This document shows, piece after piece, positions 31,033 to 43,337 of a stretch of DNA of 64,000 nt (positions are counted from its first letter, which is position 1; each line of letters starts with the position of its first letter). Both the position numbers and the translations under genes were made by a program. The notes beneath the pieces were generated by a model that saw only the letters and a list, made by a program, of their open reading frames with translations, had not been told where the DNA came from and searched no databases. This stretch comes from Pseudomonas syringae (GTDB taxonomy: Bacteria; Pseudomonadota; Gammaproteobacteria; Pseudomonadales; Pseudomonadaceae): NCBI RefSeq assembly GCF_023278085.1, contig NZ_CP066265.1:550001-614000 (forward strand), written 5' to 3'.

Positions 31033-32367
31033 ATGGCTAAGCAAGGTGCTCTCTCTGCGCTCGGCAAAGGCGGTATGTCTGAACTCTGGGCTCGTCTGCG
31101 TTTTCTGTTCCTGGCGATTATCGTCTACCGAATAGGCGCACACATCCCGGTTCCAGGTATCAACCCGGACCGACTCGCAGAACTGTTTCGACAGAATGAG
31201 GGGACCATTCTTAGCTTGTTCAACATGTTTTCCGGTGGCGCGCTGGAACGGATGAGCATCTTTGCACTGGGGATCATGCCGTACATTTCGGCATCGATCA
31301 TCATGCAGTTGATGACCGCCGTCAGCCCGCAACTGGAGCAGTTGAAGAAGGAAGGTGAAGCTGGCCGTCGCAAGATTAGCCAGTACACCCGCTACGGCAC
31401 CGTTGTCCTGGCATTGGTTCAAGCTATCGGCATGTCCGTTGGCCTGGCCAGTCAGGGCGTCGCGTTTTCTGGAGACCTGGGTTTCCACTTTGTGGCCGTT
31501 ACCACCTTCGTGGCTGGTGCGATGTTCATGATGTGGCTAGGCGAGCAGATTACCGAGCGCGGTGTCGGCAACGGTATCTCGATGTTGATTTTCGCAGGTA
31601 TCGTCGCCGGTCTTCCGAGAGCGATAGGGCAGTCTTTCGAGTCTGCACGTCAGGGTGATATCAATATCTTCGCTCTGGTTGCAATCGGATTGCTGGCAGT
31701 AGCGATCATCGGTTTTGTGGTGTTCATTGAGCGTGGTCAGCGTCGTATTGCTGTTCACTACGCCAAGCGTCAGCAGGGCCGTAAGGTCTTTGCTGCGCAG
31801 ACCAGCCACTTGCCGCTGAAAGTGAACATGGCTGGTGTGATTCCGGCCATTTTCGCAAGCAGCATTTTGCTGTTCCCGGCTTCGTTGGGTTCCTGGTTCG
31901 GTCAGTCTGAAGGTTTGGGCTGGTTGCAGGACATCTCGCAGTCGATCGCTCCTGGTCAGCCGTTGAATATTCTGCTGTTTAGTGCAGGGATTATTTTCTT
32001 CTGCTTCTTCTATACGGCGTTGATGTTCAATCCGAAAGACGTAGCGGAAAACCTGAAGAAGTCCGGTGCCTTTATTCCGGGTATTCGTCCAGGCGAGCAG
32101 TCGGCGCGCTACATTGATGGCGTTTTGACTCGCTTGACCATGTTCGGTGCTCTATATATGACGGCCGTGTGTCTGCTTCCCCAGTTTCTGGTGGTCGCGG
32201 CAAACGTACCGTTCTACCTTGGCGGGACCTCGTTGCTGATCGTGGTCGTGGTTGTGATGGACTTTATGTCGCAAGTACAATCGCACCTCGTTTCGCACCA
32301 GTATGAATCCCTGATGAAGAAAGCCAACCTGAAGGGCTACGGTGGCAGCGGCGGTATGCTGCGCTGA
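31033..32367 (+). CDS. secY: Preprotein translocase subunit SecY
   Basis: Channel subunit of the Sec translocon in the inner membrane. The 444-aa protein has ten predicted helices; the plug region and [15 protein letters not shown] are near the N-terminus, and the C-terminal cytoplasmic tail [17 protein letters not shown] is typical. It partners with SecE encoded at 5276. rpmJ follows after 28 nt. Confidence 0.98.
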
Positions 32368-32395
32368 AGCACCCCTAAGGTTCGAGGAGTTGGTG

Positions 32396-32512
32396 ATGAA
32401 AGTTCGTGCATCGGTGAAAAAGCTGTGCCGTAACTGCAAGATTATTCGCCGCGAAGGTGTTGTTCGAGTAATTTGCAGCGCGGAACCACGTCATAAGCAG
32501 CGCCAAGGCTGA
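32396..32512 (+). CDS. rpmJ: 50S ribosomal protein L36 (zinc-binding form)
   Basis: A 38-aa protein, too short for common ORF cutoffs. It begins [19 protein letters not shown] and keeps the zinc ligands Cys11, Cys14, Cys27 and His33, so it is the C+ form that a zinc-free paralogue may replace under zinc limitation (family knowledge). It follows secY, its standard location. Confidence 0.97.
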
Positions 32513-32530
32513 TTGTGATTTGTGCTTAAG

Positions 32531-32554
32531 CCCAGCAGCTAGTGCGCTGCTGGG
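32531..32554 (+). terminator. Hairpin between rpmJ and rpsM
   Basis: A 9-bp perfect stem CCCAGCAGC / GCTGCTGGG with a six-base loop (TAGTGC). There is no strong T tract. It directly precedes the alpha-operon promoter, the same design as before rpsH. Confidence 0.65.
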
Positions 32555-32583
32555 TTGATTATTTGTTACTACAGCGATATTAT
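32555..32583 (+). promoter_or_regulatory. Alpha operon promoter before rpsM
   Basis: TTGATT (32555-32560), a 17-nt spacer and TATTAT (32578-32583), 60 nt before rpsM. It should allow rpsM-rpsK-rpsD-rpoA-rplQ to be transcribed separately; the 5' leader could serve S4-type control. Confidence 0.72.
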
Positions 32584-32642
32584 CTCGCGCCCTATTTCTT
32601 GGCTTCCGGGGCGTAGGTAGCTGTCAATTGGAGTCCCACTGA

Positions 32643-32999
32643 ATGGCCCGTATTGCAGGCGTTAACATTCCAGATAACAAGCATACTGTTATCTCGCTGA
32701 CCTACATCTATGGTGTTGGTCGCACCACTGCACAGAAAATTTGTGCAACCACCGGGGTTAACCCGGCGGTGAAAATCAAAGATCTGAGCGACGAGCAGAT
32801 TGAACAGCTGCGTGGCGAAGTGGCGAAGTTCACCACTGAAGGTGACCTGCGTCGCGAAATCAACATGAAAATCAAGCGCTTGATGGACTTGGGCTGCTAC
32901 CGCGGTCTGCGTCATCGTCGTGGTCTTCCAGTGCGCGGTCAGCGTACCAAGACCAACGCGCGTACTCGCAAAGGTCCGCGTAAGCCGATCCGCAAGTAA
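32643..32999 (+). CDS. rpsM: 30S ribosomal protein S13
   Basis: Head protein forming intersubunit bridges and touching P-site tRNA. The 118-aa product begins [20 protein letters not shown] and ends with the basic tail [20 protein letters not shown]. First gene of the alpha operon. Confidence 0.98.
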   Translation: MARIAGVNIPDNKHTVISLTYIYGVGRTTAQKICATTGVNPAVKIKDLSDEQIEQLRGEVAKFTTEGDLRREINMKIKRLMDLGCYRGLRHRRGLPVRGQRTKTNARTRKGPRKPIRK

Positions 33000-33029
33000 T
33001 CGCTCCAGCGCAACGACAGGAATTTAGTC

Positions 33030-33419
33030 ATGGCAAAACCTGCTGCTCGTCCTCGTAAAAAAGTTAAAAAGACAGTGGTTGATGGCATCGCCCACATCCA
33101 CGCGTCGTTTAACAACACAATCGTCACCATCACCGATCGTCAAGGTAACGCTCTTTCGTGGGCTACCTCCGGCGGTTCGGGTTTCCGTGGTTCACGCAAG
33201 TCCACCCCGTTCGCTGCTCAAGTAGCTGCTGAGCGTGCTGGTCAAGCTGCGCTGGAGTACGGTCTGAAGAACCTCGACGTCAATGTCAAGGGTCCAGGCC
33301 CAGGTCGTGAATCCGCTGTCCGTGCATTGAACGGCTGTGGCTATAAGATCGCCAGCATCACCGACGTGACGCCAATCCCGCACAACGGGTGCCGTCCGCC
33401 GAAGAAGCGCCGCGTGTAA
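33030..33419 (+). CDS. rpsK: 30S ribosomal protein S11
   Basis: Platform protein near the E-site mRNA. The 129-aa sequence contains [20 protein letters not shown] and the C-terminal [18 protein letters not shown]. Normal length; 18 nt before rpsD. Confidence 0.98.
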   Translation: MAKPAARPRKKVKKTVVDGIAHIHASFNNTIVTITDRQGNALSWATSGGSGFRGSRKSTPFAAQVAAERAGQAALEYGLKNLDVNVKGPGPGRESAVRALNGCGYKIASITDVTPIPHNGCRPPKKRRV

Positions 33420-33437
33420 TCCAGGAGACTGTAAGAA

Positions 33438-34058
33438 ATGGCTCGTTACATTGGTCCAAAATGCAAACTTGCTCGTCGTGAAGGCACCGATCTCTTTTTG
33501 AAGAGCGGCGTTCGCGCTATCGAATCCAAGTGCAACATCGAAGCAGCTCCAGGCATCCACGGCCAACGCCGCGGTCGCCAGTCCGATTACGGTACTCAGC
33601 TGCGTGAAAAGCAAAAAGTCCGTCGTATCTACGGCGTTCTCGAGCGTCAGTTCAGCGGCTACTACAAAGAAGCCGCCGGCAAGAAAGGTGCAACAGGCGA
33701 GAACCTGCTGCAACTGCTCGAATGCCGTCTGGACAACGTTGTATACCGCATGGGCTTCGGCTCTACTCGTGCAGAATCCCGTCAATTGGTTTCGCACAAG
33801 TCGGTTAGCGTAAACGGCAAAACCGTTAACGTTCCTTCTTATCAGGTTCGTGCTGGCGACGTTGTTGCTATCCGCGAAAAAGCTAAGAACCAGCTGCGTA
33901 TTGTCCAGGCTCTCGATCTGTGTGCCCAACGTGGCCGCGTAGAATGGGTAGAAGTAGACACTGAGAAGAAATCGGGCGTTTTCAAGAACGTACCAGCTCG
34001 CAGTGATCTGTCCGCCGACATCAACGAAAGCCTGATTGTCGAGCTCTACTCCAAGTAA
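33438..34058 (+). CDS. rpsD: 30S ribosomal protein S4
   Basis: Assembly initiator and, in E. coli, autogenous repressor of the alpha operon. The 206-aa protein starts [20 protein letters not shown] and carries an S4 RNA-binding domain (about 95-157, with [20 protein letters not shown]). It is the zinc-free form. rpoA follows after 22 nt. Confidence 0.98.
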   Translation: MARYIGPKCKLARREGTDLFLKSGVRAIESKCNIEAAPGIHGQRRGRQSDYGTQLREKQKVRRIYGVLERQFSGYYKEAAGKKGATGENLLQLLECRLDNVVYRMGFGSTRAESRQLVSHKSVSVNGKTVNVPSYQVRAGDVVAIREKAKNQLRIVQALDLCAQRGRVEWVEVDTEKKSGVFKNVPARSDLSADINESLIVELYSK

Positions 34059-34080
34059 GGGCTAGAAAATAGGTGCATCC

Positions 34081-35082
34081 ATGCAGATTTCGGTAAATGA
34101 GTTCCTGACACCCCGCCATATTGATGTGCAGGTTGTCAGTCCAACCCGCGCCAAGATCACTCTCGAGCCTCTCGAGCGTGGTTTCGGCCATACCCTGGGC
34201 AACGCGCTTCGCCGCATTTTGTTGTCCTCCATGCCCGGCTGTGCAGTAGTCGAGGCCGAGATTGACGGTGTACTCCATGAGTACAGCGCCATCGAAGGTG
34301 TACAGGAAGACGTCATTGAAATCCTGTTGAACCTTAAAGGTCTGGCTATCAAGCTGCACGGTCGAGACGAAGTTACGCTGACCTTGTCGAAGAAGGGTTC
34401 GGGGGTGGTTACCGCTGCCGATATTCAGCTGGATCATGATGTCGAGATCGTTAACCCCGATCACGTAATCGCTAACCTGGCGTCTAACGGCGCCTTGAAC
34501 ATGAAGCTCACCGTAGCTCGTGGTCGTGGTTATGAGCCGGCAGACTCGCGTCAAAGCGATGAAGATGAAAGCCGCAGCATTGGTCGCTTGCAGCTCGATT
34601 CTTCGTTCAGCCCGGTTCGCCGTATCGCATACGTGGTGGAAAACGCCCGTGTCGAGCAGCGTACTAACCTGGACAAGCTGGTTATTGATCTGGAAACCAA
34701 CGGTACTCTGGACCCTGAAGAGGCAATCCGTCGCGCTGCAACCATCCTGCAACAGCAGCTGGCTGCATTCGTGGATCTCAAAGGCGACAGCGAACCAGTG
34801 GTAATCGAACAGGAAGACGAGATCGATCCGATCCTGCTTCGTCCGGTTGACGATTTGGAACTGACCGTGCGTTCGGCCAACTGCCTTAAGGCGGAGAACA
34901 TCTACTACATCGGCGACCTGATTCAGCGCACCGAAGTAGAGTTGTTGAAGACTCCGAACCTGGGCAAGAAATCCTTGACCGAGATCAAGGACGTTCTGGC
35001 TTCTCGTGGTCTGTCCCTCGGCATGCGCCTCGACAACTGGCCGCCGGCAAGTCTTAAGAAGGACGACAAGGCTACGGCCTGA
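34081..35082 (+). CDS. rpoA: DNA-directed RNA polymerase subunit alpha
   Basis: Dimer scaffold for RNA polymerase assembly. The 333-aa protein has the N-terminal assembly domain ([20 protein letters not shown]) and the C-terminal domain that binds UP elements and activators, with the helix-hairpin-helix [20 protein letters not shown]. Location between rpsD and rplQ is canonical. Confidence 0.99.
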   Translation: MQISVNEFLTPRHIDVQVVSPTRAKITLEPLERGFGHTLGNALRRILLSSMPGCAVVEAEIDGVLHEYSAIEGVQEDVIEILLNLKGLAIKLHGRDEVTLTLSKKGSGVVTAADIQLDHDVEIVNPDHVIANLASNGALNMKLTVARGRGYEPADSRQSDEDESRSIGRLQLDSSFSPVRRIAYVVENARVEQRTNLDKLVIDLETNGTLDPEEAIRRAATILQQQLAAFVDLKGDSEPVVIEQEDEIDPILLRPVDDLELTVRSANCLKAENIYYIGDLIQRTEVELLKTPNLGKKSLTEIKDVLASRGLSLGMRLDNWPPASLKKDDKATA

Positions 35083-35123
35083 TCGTCGTAATCACCGAAC
35101 GCGAGTTTGGTAAGGAATGAACC

Positions 35124-35510
35124 ATGCGTCATCGTAAAAGTGGACGTCACCTGAGCCGTACCAGCTCTCACCGTAAAGCCATGTTTCAAAACATGGCGGT
35201 GTCGCTGTTCGAGCACGAGCTGATCAAAACTACCCTGCCGAAAGCCAAGGAACTGCGCCGCGTTGCCGAGCCGCTGATCACCCTGGCCAAGGAAGACAGC
35301 GTTGCCAACCGTCGTCTGGCTTTCGACCGTACTCGTTCGAAAGAAATCGTCGGCAAACTGTTCAACGATCTGGGCAAACGCTATGCAACCCGTCAGGGCG
35401 GCTACCTGCGTATCCTCAAGTGCGGTTTCCGTACTGGCGACAACGCGCCAATGGCGTACGTCGAGTTGGTTGATCGTCCTATCGGTGGCTCTGTAGAAGC
35501 CGCTGAATAA
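35124..35510 (+). CDS. rplQ: 50S ribosomal protein L17
   Basis: Tunnel-exit-side protein. The 128-aa product begins [20 protein letters not shown] and ends with [14 protein letters not shown] plus a short acidic tail. It is the last gene of the alpha operon and is followed by a strong terminator. Confidence 0.98.
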   Translation: MRHRKSGRHLSRTSSHRKAMFQNMAVSLFEHELIKTTLPKAKELRRVAEPLITLAKEDSVANRRLAFDRTRSKEIVGKLFNDLGKRYATRQGGYLRILKCGFRTGDNAPMAYVELVDRPIGGSVEAAE

Positions 35511-35527
35511 GACATCAGTTTGAACAG

Positions 35528-35553
35528 AAAACCGGGCCCAGGCCCGGTTTTTT
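35528..35553 (+). terminator. Alpha operon terminator
   Basis: A near-perfect palindrome AAACCGGGCC / GGCCCGGTTT followed by TTT, 18 nt after rplQ. Confidence 0.9.
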
Positions 35554-35771
35554 GTTGCCCGCGATTTGAAAGGCTCACCTCGGCGTTGGTCAGCGAGCGC
35601 CTGAATAGTCGGGCTGAGTCGAAGTGAGAAACAGAACCGCCCTCATTTAGCCGGTTTTTCGCTTCTGAACGGCGTAATATCGACGCTTTTTGTCTATTTA
35701 TTGCGTTTTTTCCAGTGACCTCGCGCATCGCTTGGTTCAAACTAGCGCCTTTAAAGCAGGAGTTCGTTGCG

Positions 35772-36236
35772 ATGCAAGGCCACCCGGAAGTAATCGATTA
35801 TCTCAACACGTTGCTCACGGGCGAATTGGCAGCTCGTGACCAATATTTCGTTCACTCGCGCATGTACGAAGACTGGGGCTTTTCCAAGCTCTACGAGCGC
35901 ATCAATCACGAGATGGAAGAAGAGGCACAACACGCCGATGCGTTGATGCGCCGTATCCTGATGCTGGAAGGCACGCCACGCATGCGCCCGGATGATCTGG
36001 ACGTCGGCACCACAGTGCCTGAGATGCTCGCCAGCGATTTGCGTCTCGAATACAAGGTGCGTGCAGCCCTGTGCAAGGGTATCGAGCTGTGCGAGCTACA
36101 CGGCGACTACGTGACTCGCGAGATCCTGCGCGTTCAGTTGGCCGATACCGAAGAAGATCACACCTACTGGCTGGAACAGCAGATGGGGCTGATCAAGTCC
36201 ATCGGTCTGCAGAACTACCTGCAATCGCAGTTCTGA
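35772..36236 (+). CDS. ftnA: Bacterioferritin-like ferritin (FtnA/BfrA type, haem ligand missing)
   Basis: Iron-storage protein forming 24-mers. The 154-aa product starts [20 protein letters not shown]. Di-iron ferroxidase ligands are in place: Glu18, Glu51, His54, Glu94, and Glu/His in the TEEDHTYW segment. The residue equivalent to the haem ligand Met52 of E. coli Bfr is alanine (EEEAQHAD), so this subunit should not ligate haem; it matches the P. aeruginosa ferritin next to katA. Here katA is absent, and the gene stands 261 nt after rplQ. An upstream frame from 35715 is not needed; the ATG at 35772 follows AGGAG at a short distance. Confidence 0.93.
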   Translation: MQGHPEVIDYLNTLLTGELAARDQYFVHSRMYEDWGFSKLYERINHEMEEEAQHADALMRRILMLEGTPRMRPDDLDVGTTVPEMLASDLRLEYKVRAALCKGIELCELHGDYVTREILRVQLADTEEDHTYWLEQQMGLIKSIGLQNYLQSQF

Positions 36237-36248
36237 TTCAGCGCCCAT

Positions 36249-36285
36249 AAAAAAGCTCCTGCACGTGAGTGACAGGAGCTTTTTT
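36249..36285. terminator. Bidirectional terminator between ftnA and uvrA
   Basis: AAAAAAGCTCCTG and CAGGAGCTTTTTT form a stem with A and T tracts on both sides, so it can end the convergent ftnA and uvrA transcripts. Confidence 0.9.
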
Positions 36286-36329
36286 GTGTCCGGGCCTGAC
36301 CGAAGCCAGGCCCGTCCTCAGCGCATCAG

Positions 36330-39164
<2,835 letters not shown>

Positions 39165-39195
39165 TGCGGCCTCGCTTGGCGGGCATAAACGACGG

Positions 39196-39225
39196 AGTAT
39201 ACGGCTCCGAGCCATCACGCGGCAA
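39196..39225 (-). promoter_or_regulatory. Putative uvrA promoter
   Basis: On the reverse strand TTGCCG (39220-39225), an 18-nt spacer and TATACT (39196-39201) precede the uvrA start by about 31 nt. I saw no CTG-N10-CAG LexA box overlapping it. Confidence 0.5.
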
Positions 39226-39293
39226 AGCGTCGCGTATGTGCTGTACAACGATGGGACTGGTAGAATCGCCGCCGGTTCACACGAGGTTATTCC

Positions 39294-40688
39294 ATGCACG
39301 ACACCCACAGCGAACGTATGAGTAGCGGCGAGACCCGCGCAGCAGGCGGACTGGCCCTGGTGTTCGCGTTCCGCATGCTTGGCATGTTCATGGTTTTGCC
39401 GGTTCTGGCAACCTATGGCATGGACCTGGCGGGCGCGAGTCCTGCACTGATCGGTCTGGCAATCGGCGCGTACGGCCTGACACAGGCGGTGCTGCAGATC
39501 CCGTTCGGCATACTGTCCGACCGGATCGGCCGGCGACCGATCATTTATTTCGGGCTGATTATCTTTGCGATCGGCAGCGTGGTGGCAGCCAACGCCGATT
39601 CGATCTGGGGGATTATCGCCGGACGCGTCCTGCAAGGCGCCGGGGCCATTTCCGCTGCGGTCATGGCCTTGCTCTCCGACCTGACCCGCGAACAGCACCG
39701 CACCAAGGCCATGGCCACGATCGGCATGACCATCGGTCTGTCGTTCGCTGTCGCCATGGTTGTCGGCCCGGTGATCACCGGCGCGTTCGGATTGTCAGGC
39801 CTGTTCCTGGCAACCGGGGGTATGGCGCTTTTCGGGATACTCATCGTCGCCTTCGTGGTGCCCAAGGCCAACGGCGCGTTGCTGCACCGAGAATCCGGCG
39901 TTGCCAAACAGGCACTGGGCGCGACCTTGCGTCATCCAGACCTGCTGCGTCTGGATTTGGGTATCTTCGTGTTGCACGCGATGCTCATGTCGAGCTTCGT
40001 GGCCTTGCCACTGGCGCTGGTCGAAAAAGCCGGTCTGCCCAAGGAAGAACACTGGTGGGTCTACCTGACCGCTTTGCTGATTTCCTTCTTCGCGATGATC
40101 CCGTTCATCATTTACGGCGAGAAGAAACGTCAAATGAAGCGCGTTCTGCTCGGCGCCATCACCGTTTTAATGCTGGCTGAGCTATTCTTCTGGGCATTCG
40201 GCGATACGTTACGGGCACTGGTCATCGGAACAGTGGTATTCTTCACGGCATTTAATTTGCTGGAAGCGTCCTTGCCGTCGCTGATCAGCAAGGTTTCACC
40301 GGCTGGCGGAAAAGGCACGGCGATGGGGGTATATTCCACCAGCCAGTTTCTTGGATCGGCCGCAGGTGGGATACTGGGCGGCTGGTTGTTCCAGCATGGC
40401 GGGCTCGATGTGGTGTTCCTTGGTGGTGCAGCCATGGCCGCGGTCTGGCTCGCCTTTGCAGTGACCATGCGAGAACCGCCTTACGTGACCAGCCTACGTC
40501 TGCCGTTGTCGCCGCAGGCGCAGCGTGAAGCAGGCCTGGCAGCGCGTTTGATGTCCGTAGCCGGCGTGACAGATGCAGTGGTGGTTGCCGAAGAGGCGGC
40601 CATCTACATAAAACTCGACACAAAATTATTGGATCGCGCCTCTCTCGAGAAGCTGGTCAATCCAGCATCAGAAGCGTGCGAAGCCTAG
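39294..40688 (+). CDS. MFS transporter with C-terminal YAM-like domain
   Basis: A 464-aa inner-membrane drug:H+ antiporter-type protein. Twelve hydrophobic segments occupy about residues 20-395; the loop 2-3 motif is [12 protein letters not shown], and motif C-like [12 protein letters not shown] lies in helix 5. Residues about 400-464 form a soluble tail ([20 protein letters not shown]) resembling the ferredoxin-fold YAM domain of E. coli YajR. It is divergent from uvrA and 9 nt before ssb, an order conserved in Pseudomonas. A second ATG at 39318 is possible. Substrate unknown. Confidence 0.9.
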   Translation: MHDTHSERMSSGETRAAGGLALVFAFRMLGMFMVLPVLATYGMDLAGASPALIGLAIGAYGLTQAVLQIPFGILSDRIGRRPIIYFGLIIFAIGSVVAANADSIWGIIAGRVLQGAGAISAAVMALLSDLTREQHRTKAMATIGMTIGLSFAVAMVVGPVITGAFGLSGLFLATGGMALFGILIVAFVVPKANGALLHRESGVAKQALGATLRHPDLLRLDLGIFVLHAMLMSSFVALPLALVEKAGLPKEEHWWVYLTALLISFFAMIPFIIYGEKKRQMKRVLLGAITVLMLAELFFWAFGDTLRALVIGTVVFFTAFNLLEASLPSLISKVSPAGGKGTAMGVYSTSQFLGSAAGGILGGWLFQHGGLDVVFLGGAAMAAVWLAFAVTMREPPYVTSLRLPLSPQAQREAGLAARLMSVAGVTDAVVVAEEAAIYIKLDTKLLDRASLEKLVNPASEACEA

Positions 40689-40697
40689 GAGAACGTT

Positions 40698-41267
40698 ATG
40701 GCCCGTGGGGTTAACAAAGTCATATTGGTCGGTACATGCGGCCAGGATCCCGAAGTTCGCTACTTGCCTAACGGTAACGCCGTGACCAACCTGAGTCTGG
40801 CAACCAGCGAACAATGGACTGACAAGCAGACCGGCCAGAAAGTCGAAAAGACCGAATGGCACCGTGTTTCGATGTTCGGCAAGGTTGCCGAAATCGCCGG
40901 CGAATACCTGCGCAAGGGTTCGCAGGTCTACATCGAAGGCAAGCTGCAGACCCGCGAGTGGGAAAAAGACGGCATCAAGCGCTACACCACTGAAATCGTC
41001 GTCGACATGCAAGGCACCATGCAACTGCTGGGCGGCCGTCCACAGGGCGACGCTCAACAAGGTCAGGGCGGTGGTGGCAACTACAACCAGTCCGCACCTC
41101 GTCCACAGCAGTCGCGCCCACAGCAATCGGCGCCGCAGCAGTCCGCCCCTCAGCAGAACTACAACCAGCAGCCGCCACAACAACGCGACTCGCGCCCAGC
41201 GCCGCAACAACAAGCGCCGCAGCCAGCTGCTGATTTTGATAGCTTTGATGATGATATTCCGTTCTAG
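40698..41267 (+). CDS. ssb: Single-stranded DNA-binding protein
   Basis: Coats ssDNA during replication and repair. The 189-aa protein has the OB-fold (about 1-110, starting [20 protein letters not shown]), a long Gln/Pro/Ser-rich linker (about 115-175) with repeated QQSAPQQ units, and the acidic tip DDDIPF that recruits partner proteins. A terminator follows at 41307. Confidence 0.97.
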   Translation: MARGVNKVILVGTCGQDPEVRYLPNGNAVTNLSLATSEQWTDKQTGQKVEKTEWHRVSMFGKVAEIAGEYLRKGSQVYIEGKLQTREWEKDGIKRYTTEIVVDMQGTMQLLGGRPQGDAQQGQGGGGNYNQSAPRPQQSRPQQSAPQQSAPQQNYNQQPPQQRDSRPAPQQQAPQPAADFDSFDDDIPF

Positions 41268-41306
41268 GATATAGCCCGGAGTCAACGCGTAAAGTTTCCT
41301 CCTGAA

Positions 41307-41337
41307 GGCCCCAATGCAGAAACGCTTGGGGCTTTTT
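41307..41337 (+). terminator. ssb terminator
   Basis: Stem GCCCCAA / TTGGGGC with an 11-nt loop followed by TTTTT. Confidence 0.8.
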
Positions 41338-41407
41338 GTATTCTGGGAAAAGCAGAATATGCACCGCGCCGATCACGTGGGAGATGTACAACCAGACTGA
41401 TTACTGA

Positions 41408-41707
41408 TTACTGATGCGTGTCCACATTCTCAGCCGGATAAAACTCTCCCTCTCTCTCAAGCTGTTCCAGCCGCTCGCGCACGATGACCTCAACGCTTGC
41501 CACCGCTGCCTGATCGTCGGGGTTGACCAGCTGCAAGCACAGGCGCCGGACATTCTGATCATGGGTGCCCTCGCTGAGCATGTCGTGGGTGAAGACTTGT
41601 TCGCCACGCCACAGGCATAGCTGGGTGTGGGTCCCGCCGAGCCATATCTCGTTGATCGGTCCAAGGTCAGTGGTTGCCAGTTGGTCCACGGTGATTGTCT
41701 TGTCCAT
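41408..41707 (-). CDS. Conserved hypothetical protein, 99 aa
   Basis: Starts MDKTITVDQLATTDLGPINE, preceded by AAAGGT. The soluble, mildly acidic sequence has no membrane segment. It contains INEIWLGGTHTQLCLWRGEQ and a C-terminal helix rich in Glu/Arg. A longer frame to 41803 is not supported. It lies 122 nt downstream of the inositol-phosphatase gene on the same strand, so it could be a distal operon member. I do not recognise a function. Confidence 0.6.
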   Translation of the reverse strand: MDKTITVDQLATTDLGPINEIWLGGTHTQLCLWRGEQVFTHDMLSEGTHDQNVRRLCLQLVNPDDQAAVASVEVIVRERLEQLEREGEFYPAENVDTHQ

Positions 41708-41829
41708 TGCGCTGTACCTTTTCAGTGAGTCGATACAGGTCTGACGTACAGGCGCAGCGGGTCGTTCCCGGCATCGGCTGTTCAACCGCGCCAACGGTGG
41801 CAAGCCGCGGGCTTAGGTCCAGACCGATA

Positions 41830-42573
41830 TCACCCCGCAAAAATCCCCATCAATTCCTCACCTCCAACCATCACTGTCATCGAACCTTGCTTCTGCTCAC
41901 CCTCAATCTCACACAACAACCCGGCCTCGCGACAAATCACGGCACCTGCAGCGATGTCCCACAGGCTGGTGAATTTCTCCATGTAGCCGTCCGTCTGACC
42001 CAGCGCGGCGAAGGCCAGGCCGATGGTGGCGCAGCGGTAGCCGGCGAGGCCCCAGCCTTGTTGGCGCAGGCTCAGTTGCAGTTTGCCCAGCTCTTCGGCG
42101 TCCCAGCGGGTGTTTTCACCGATGCCGGCGATGCGCAGGTGTTCTGGCGGTTGTGGGCGTACGAAGGGGACGCCGTTGCGTAGCAAGCCATCGCCCGTGC
42201 GGGCTGCGAGGGTGTAACCCAGTGCCGGGTAGGCGACGACGCCGATTTCGGGCACGCCTGCCGACATGTAAGCGACGGCGATGCCCCACAGTGGGGTGCC
42301 GCGCAGGTAGTTGCCGGTGCCATCGATAGGGTCGATGACCCAGCCGTCGGTAATGAATTCGCCGCCCATTTCTTCGCCAAGGATGGCGTCGTCGGGGAAG
42401 TGTTTGCTCAGTTCTGCACGCAGCAGTTGTTCAACTTCAAAGTCAGCGCGGGAGACGAGGTCTTGCGCGCTTTTGGTGGTGATGTCGAGGGTGTGACGGT
42501 CGTTGAAATACGCCATGGCCAGGCCTGTGGCGTTTTCTACGGCTTGCATGGCGACGCTGAGTCGGTTGTTCAT
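41830..42573 (-). CDS. Inositol monophosphatase family protein
   Basis: Predicted Mg2+-dependent, Li+-sensitive-type phosphatase, 247 aa. Metal-site motifs are present: LGEEMGG, WVIDPIDGTGNY and LWDIAAGAVICREAG. This family dephosphorylates inositol-1-phosphate, but also other sugar phosphates, histidinol phosphate or PAP. Its start overlaps the GDPD stop by 4 nt (ATGA), so it is translationally coupled to glycerophosphodiester breakdown; this context argues for inositol phosphate, or another polyol phosphate, as substrate. It is distinct from the housekeeping SuhB, which normally lies in a different locus. Confidence 0.88.
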   Translation of the reverse strand: MNNRLSVAMQAVENATGLAMAYFNDRHTLDITTKSAQDLVSRADFEVEQLLRAELSKHFPDDAILGEEMGGEFITDGWVIDPIDGTGNYLRGTPLWGIAVAYMSAGVPEIGVVAYPALGYTLAARTGDGLLRNGVPFVRPQPPEHLRIAGIGENTRWDAEELGKLQLSLRQQGWGLAGYRCATIGLAFAALGQTDGYMEKFTSLWDIAAGAVICREAGLLCEIEGEQKQGSMTVMVGGEELMGIFAG

Positions 42574-43331
42574 TGTAGGCAGCCTCCGTTTGGCAGGGTC
42601 AACAGGTCCGGGTAATCGCTGAGAATCGATTGCGCGCCGTTTTCAAGCAGGTAGCGCGCGCGTTTCGGGCTGTTGATGGTAGCCACGGCGAATTCGACGC
42701 CGCTGCTTTTCAGGCGAACAAGGTGATGGTCATCGAGCATGTCGTCAAGTACATGAAGTATCCGGCAGTCATATTCGGCAAGCAGGGCGGCTGGGTCAGC
42801 AGGTGTAACGATCGAGGCTATTGCCAGCGGTACATCGGCCCATAACCGGCGTGCGGCGGTGAGTGAGCGCACTGAAAAACTGGAAACAAATAACCTGTCA
42901 TTGTCGGCTGGCCACAGTCGCTTGAGGATCGGCATGACCACTTCTGCGGTCTCGATGTCGTCGCCGATGGTCGGCTTGAGTTCGACCTGCAGCCCGAGGT
43001 TCAAGCGCAGGGCGCAGGCCACGATTTCTTCGAACGTGGGGATTTGCAGGCCGGCGAATTCAGGTGCGAACCAACTGCCCGCGTCCAGTGTGCGAATGGC
43101 ATCCAGATCATGCAGCACCACCGCGCCGCGGCCGTTGCTGGTTCGGTCCAGCAGGTCGTCATGAATGACAACGGGCTGACCATCGCGCGTCAGTTTCACG
43201 TCGATCTCGACCCACTCGGCACCGCATTCGGCCGCTTTTTCGAGGGCCAGCAGGGTGTTTTCCGGGACATAGGCCTTGGCACCGCGATGAGCGATCAGCG
43301 GTGAGCGGACGATGGGGGATTGTTTAGGCAT
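42570..43331 (-). CDS. ugpQ: Glycerophosphodiester phosphodiesterase (UgpQ-like, cytoplasmic)
   Basis: Hydrolyses glycerophosphodiesters, usually to glycerol-3-phosphate and an alcohol. The 253-aa protein has no signal peptide, so it acts on imported substrate. Catalytic motifs: IAHRGAKAYVPENTL (His, Arg, Glu), EWVEIDVKLTRDG and VVIHDDLLDRT, followed by QVELKPTIGDD. It starts 6 nt after ugpC and ends overlapping the inositol-phosphatase gene. Confidence 0.93.
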   Translation of the reverse strand: MPKQSPIVRSPLIAHRGAKAYVPENTLLALEKAAECGAEWVEIDVKLTRDGQPVVIHDDLLDRTSNGRGAVVLHDLDAIRTLDAGSWFAPEFAGLQIPTFEEIVACALRLNLGLQVELKPTIGDDIETAEVVMPILKRLWPADNDRLFVSSFSVRSLTAARRLWADVPLAIASIVTPADPAALLAEYDCRILHVLDDMLDDHHLVRLKSSGVEFAVATINSPKRARYLLENGAQSILSDYPDLLTLPNGGCLQ

Positions 43332-43337
43332 GGACGG

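Noticed and set aside
39165..39698. 178-residue N-terminal extension of UvrA
   Set aside because: It would run antisense through the MFS gene start. The GTG at 39164 gives the standard 944-aa protein and leaves room for a promoter.
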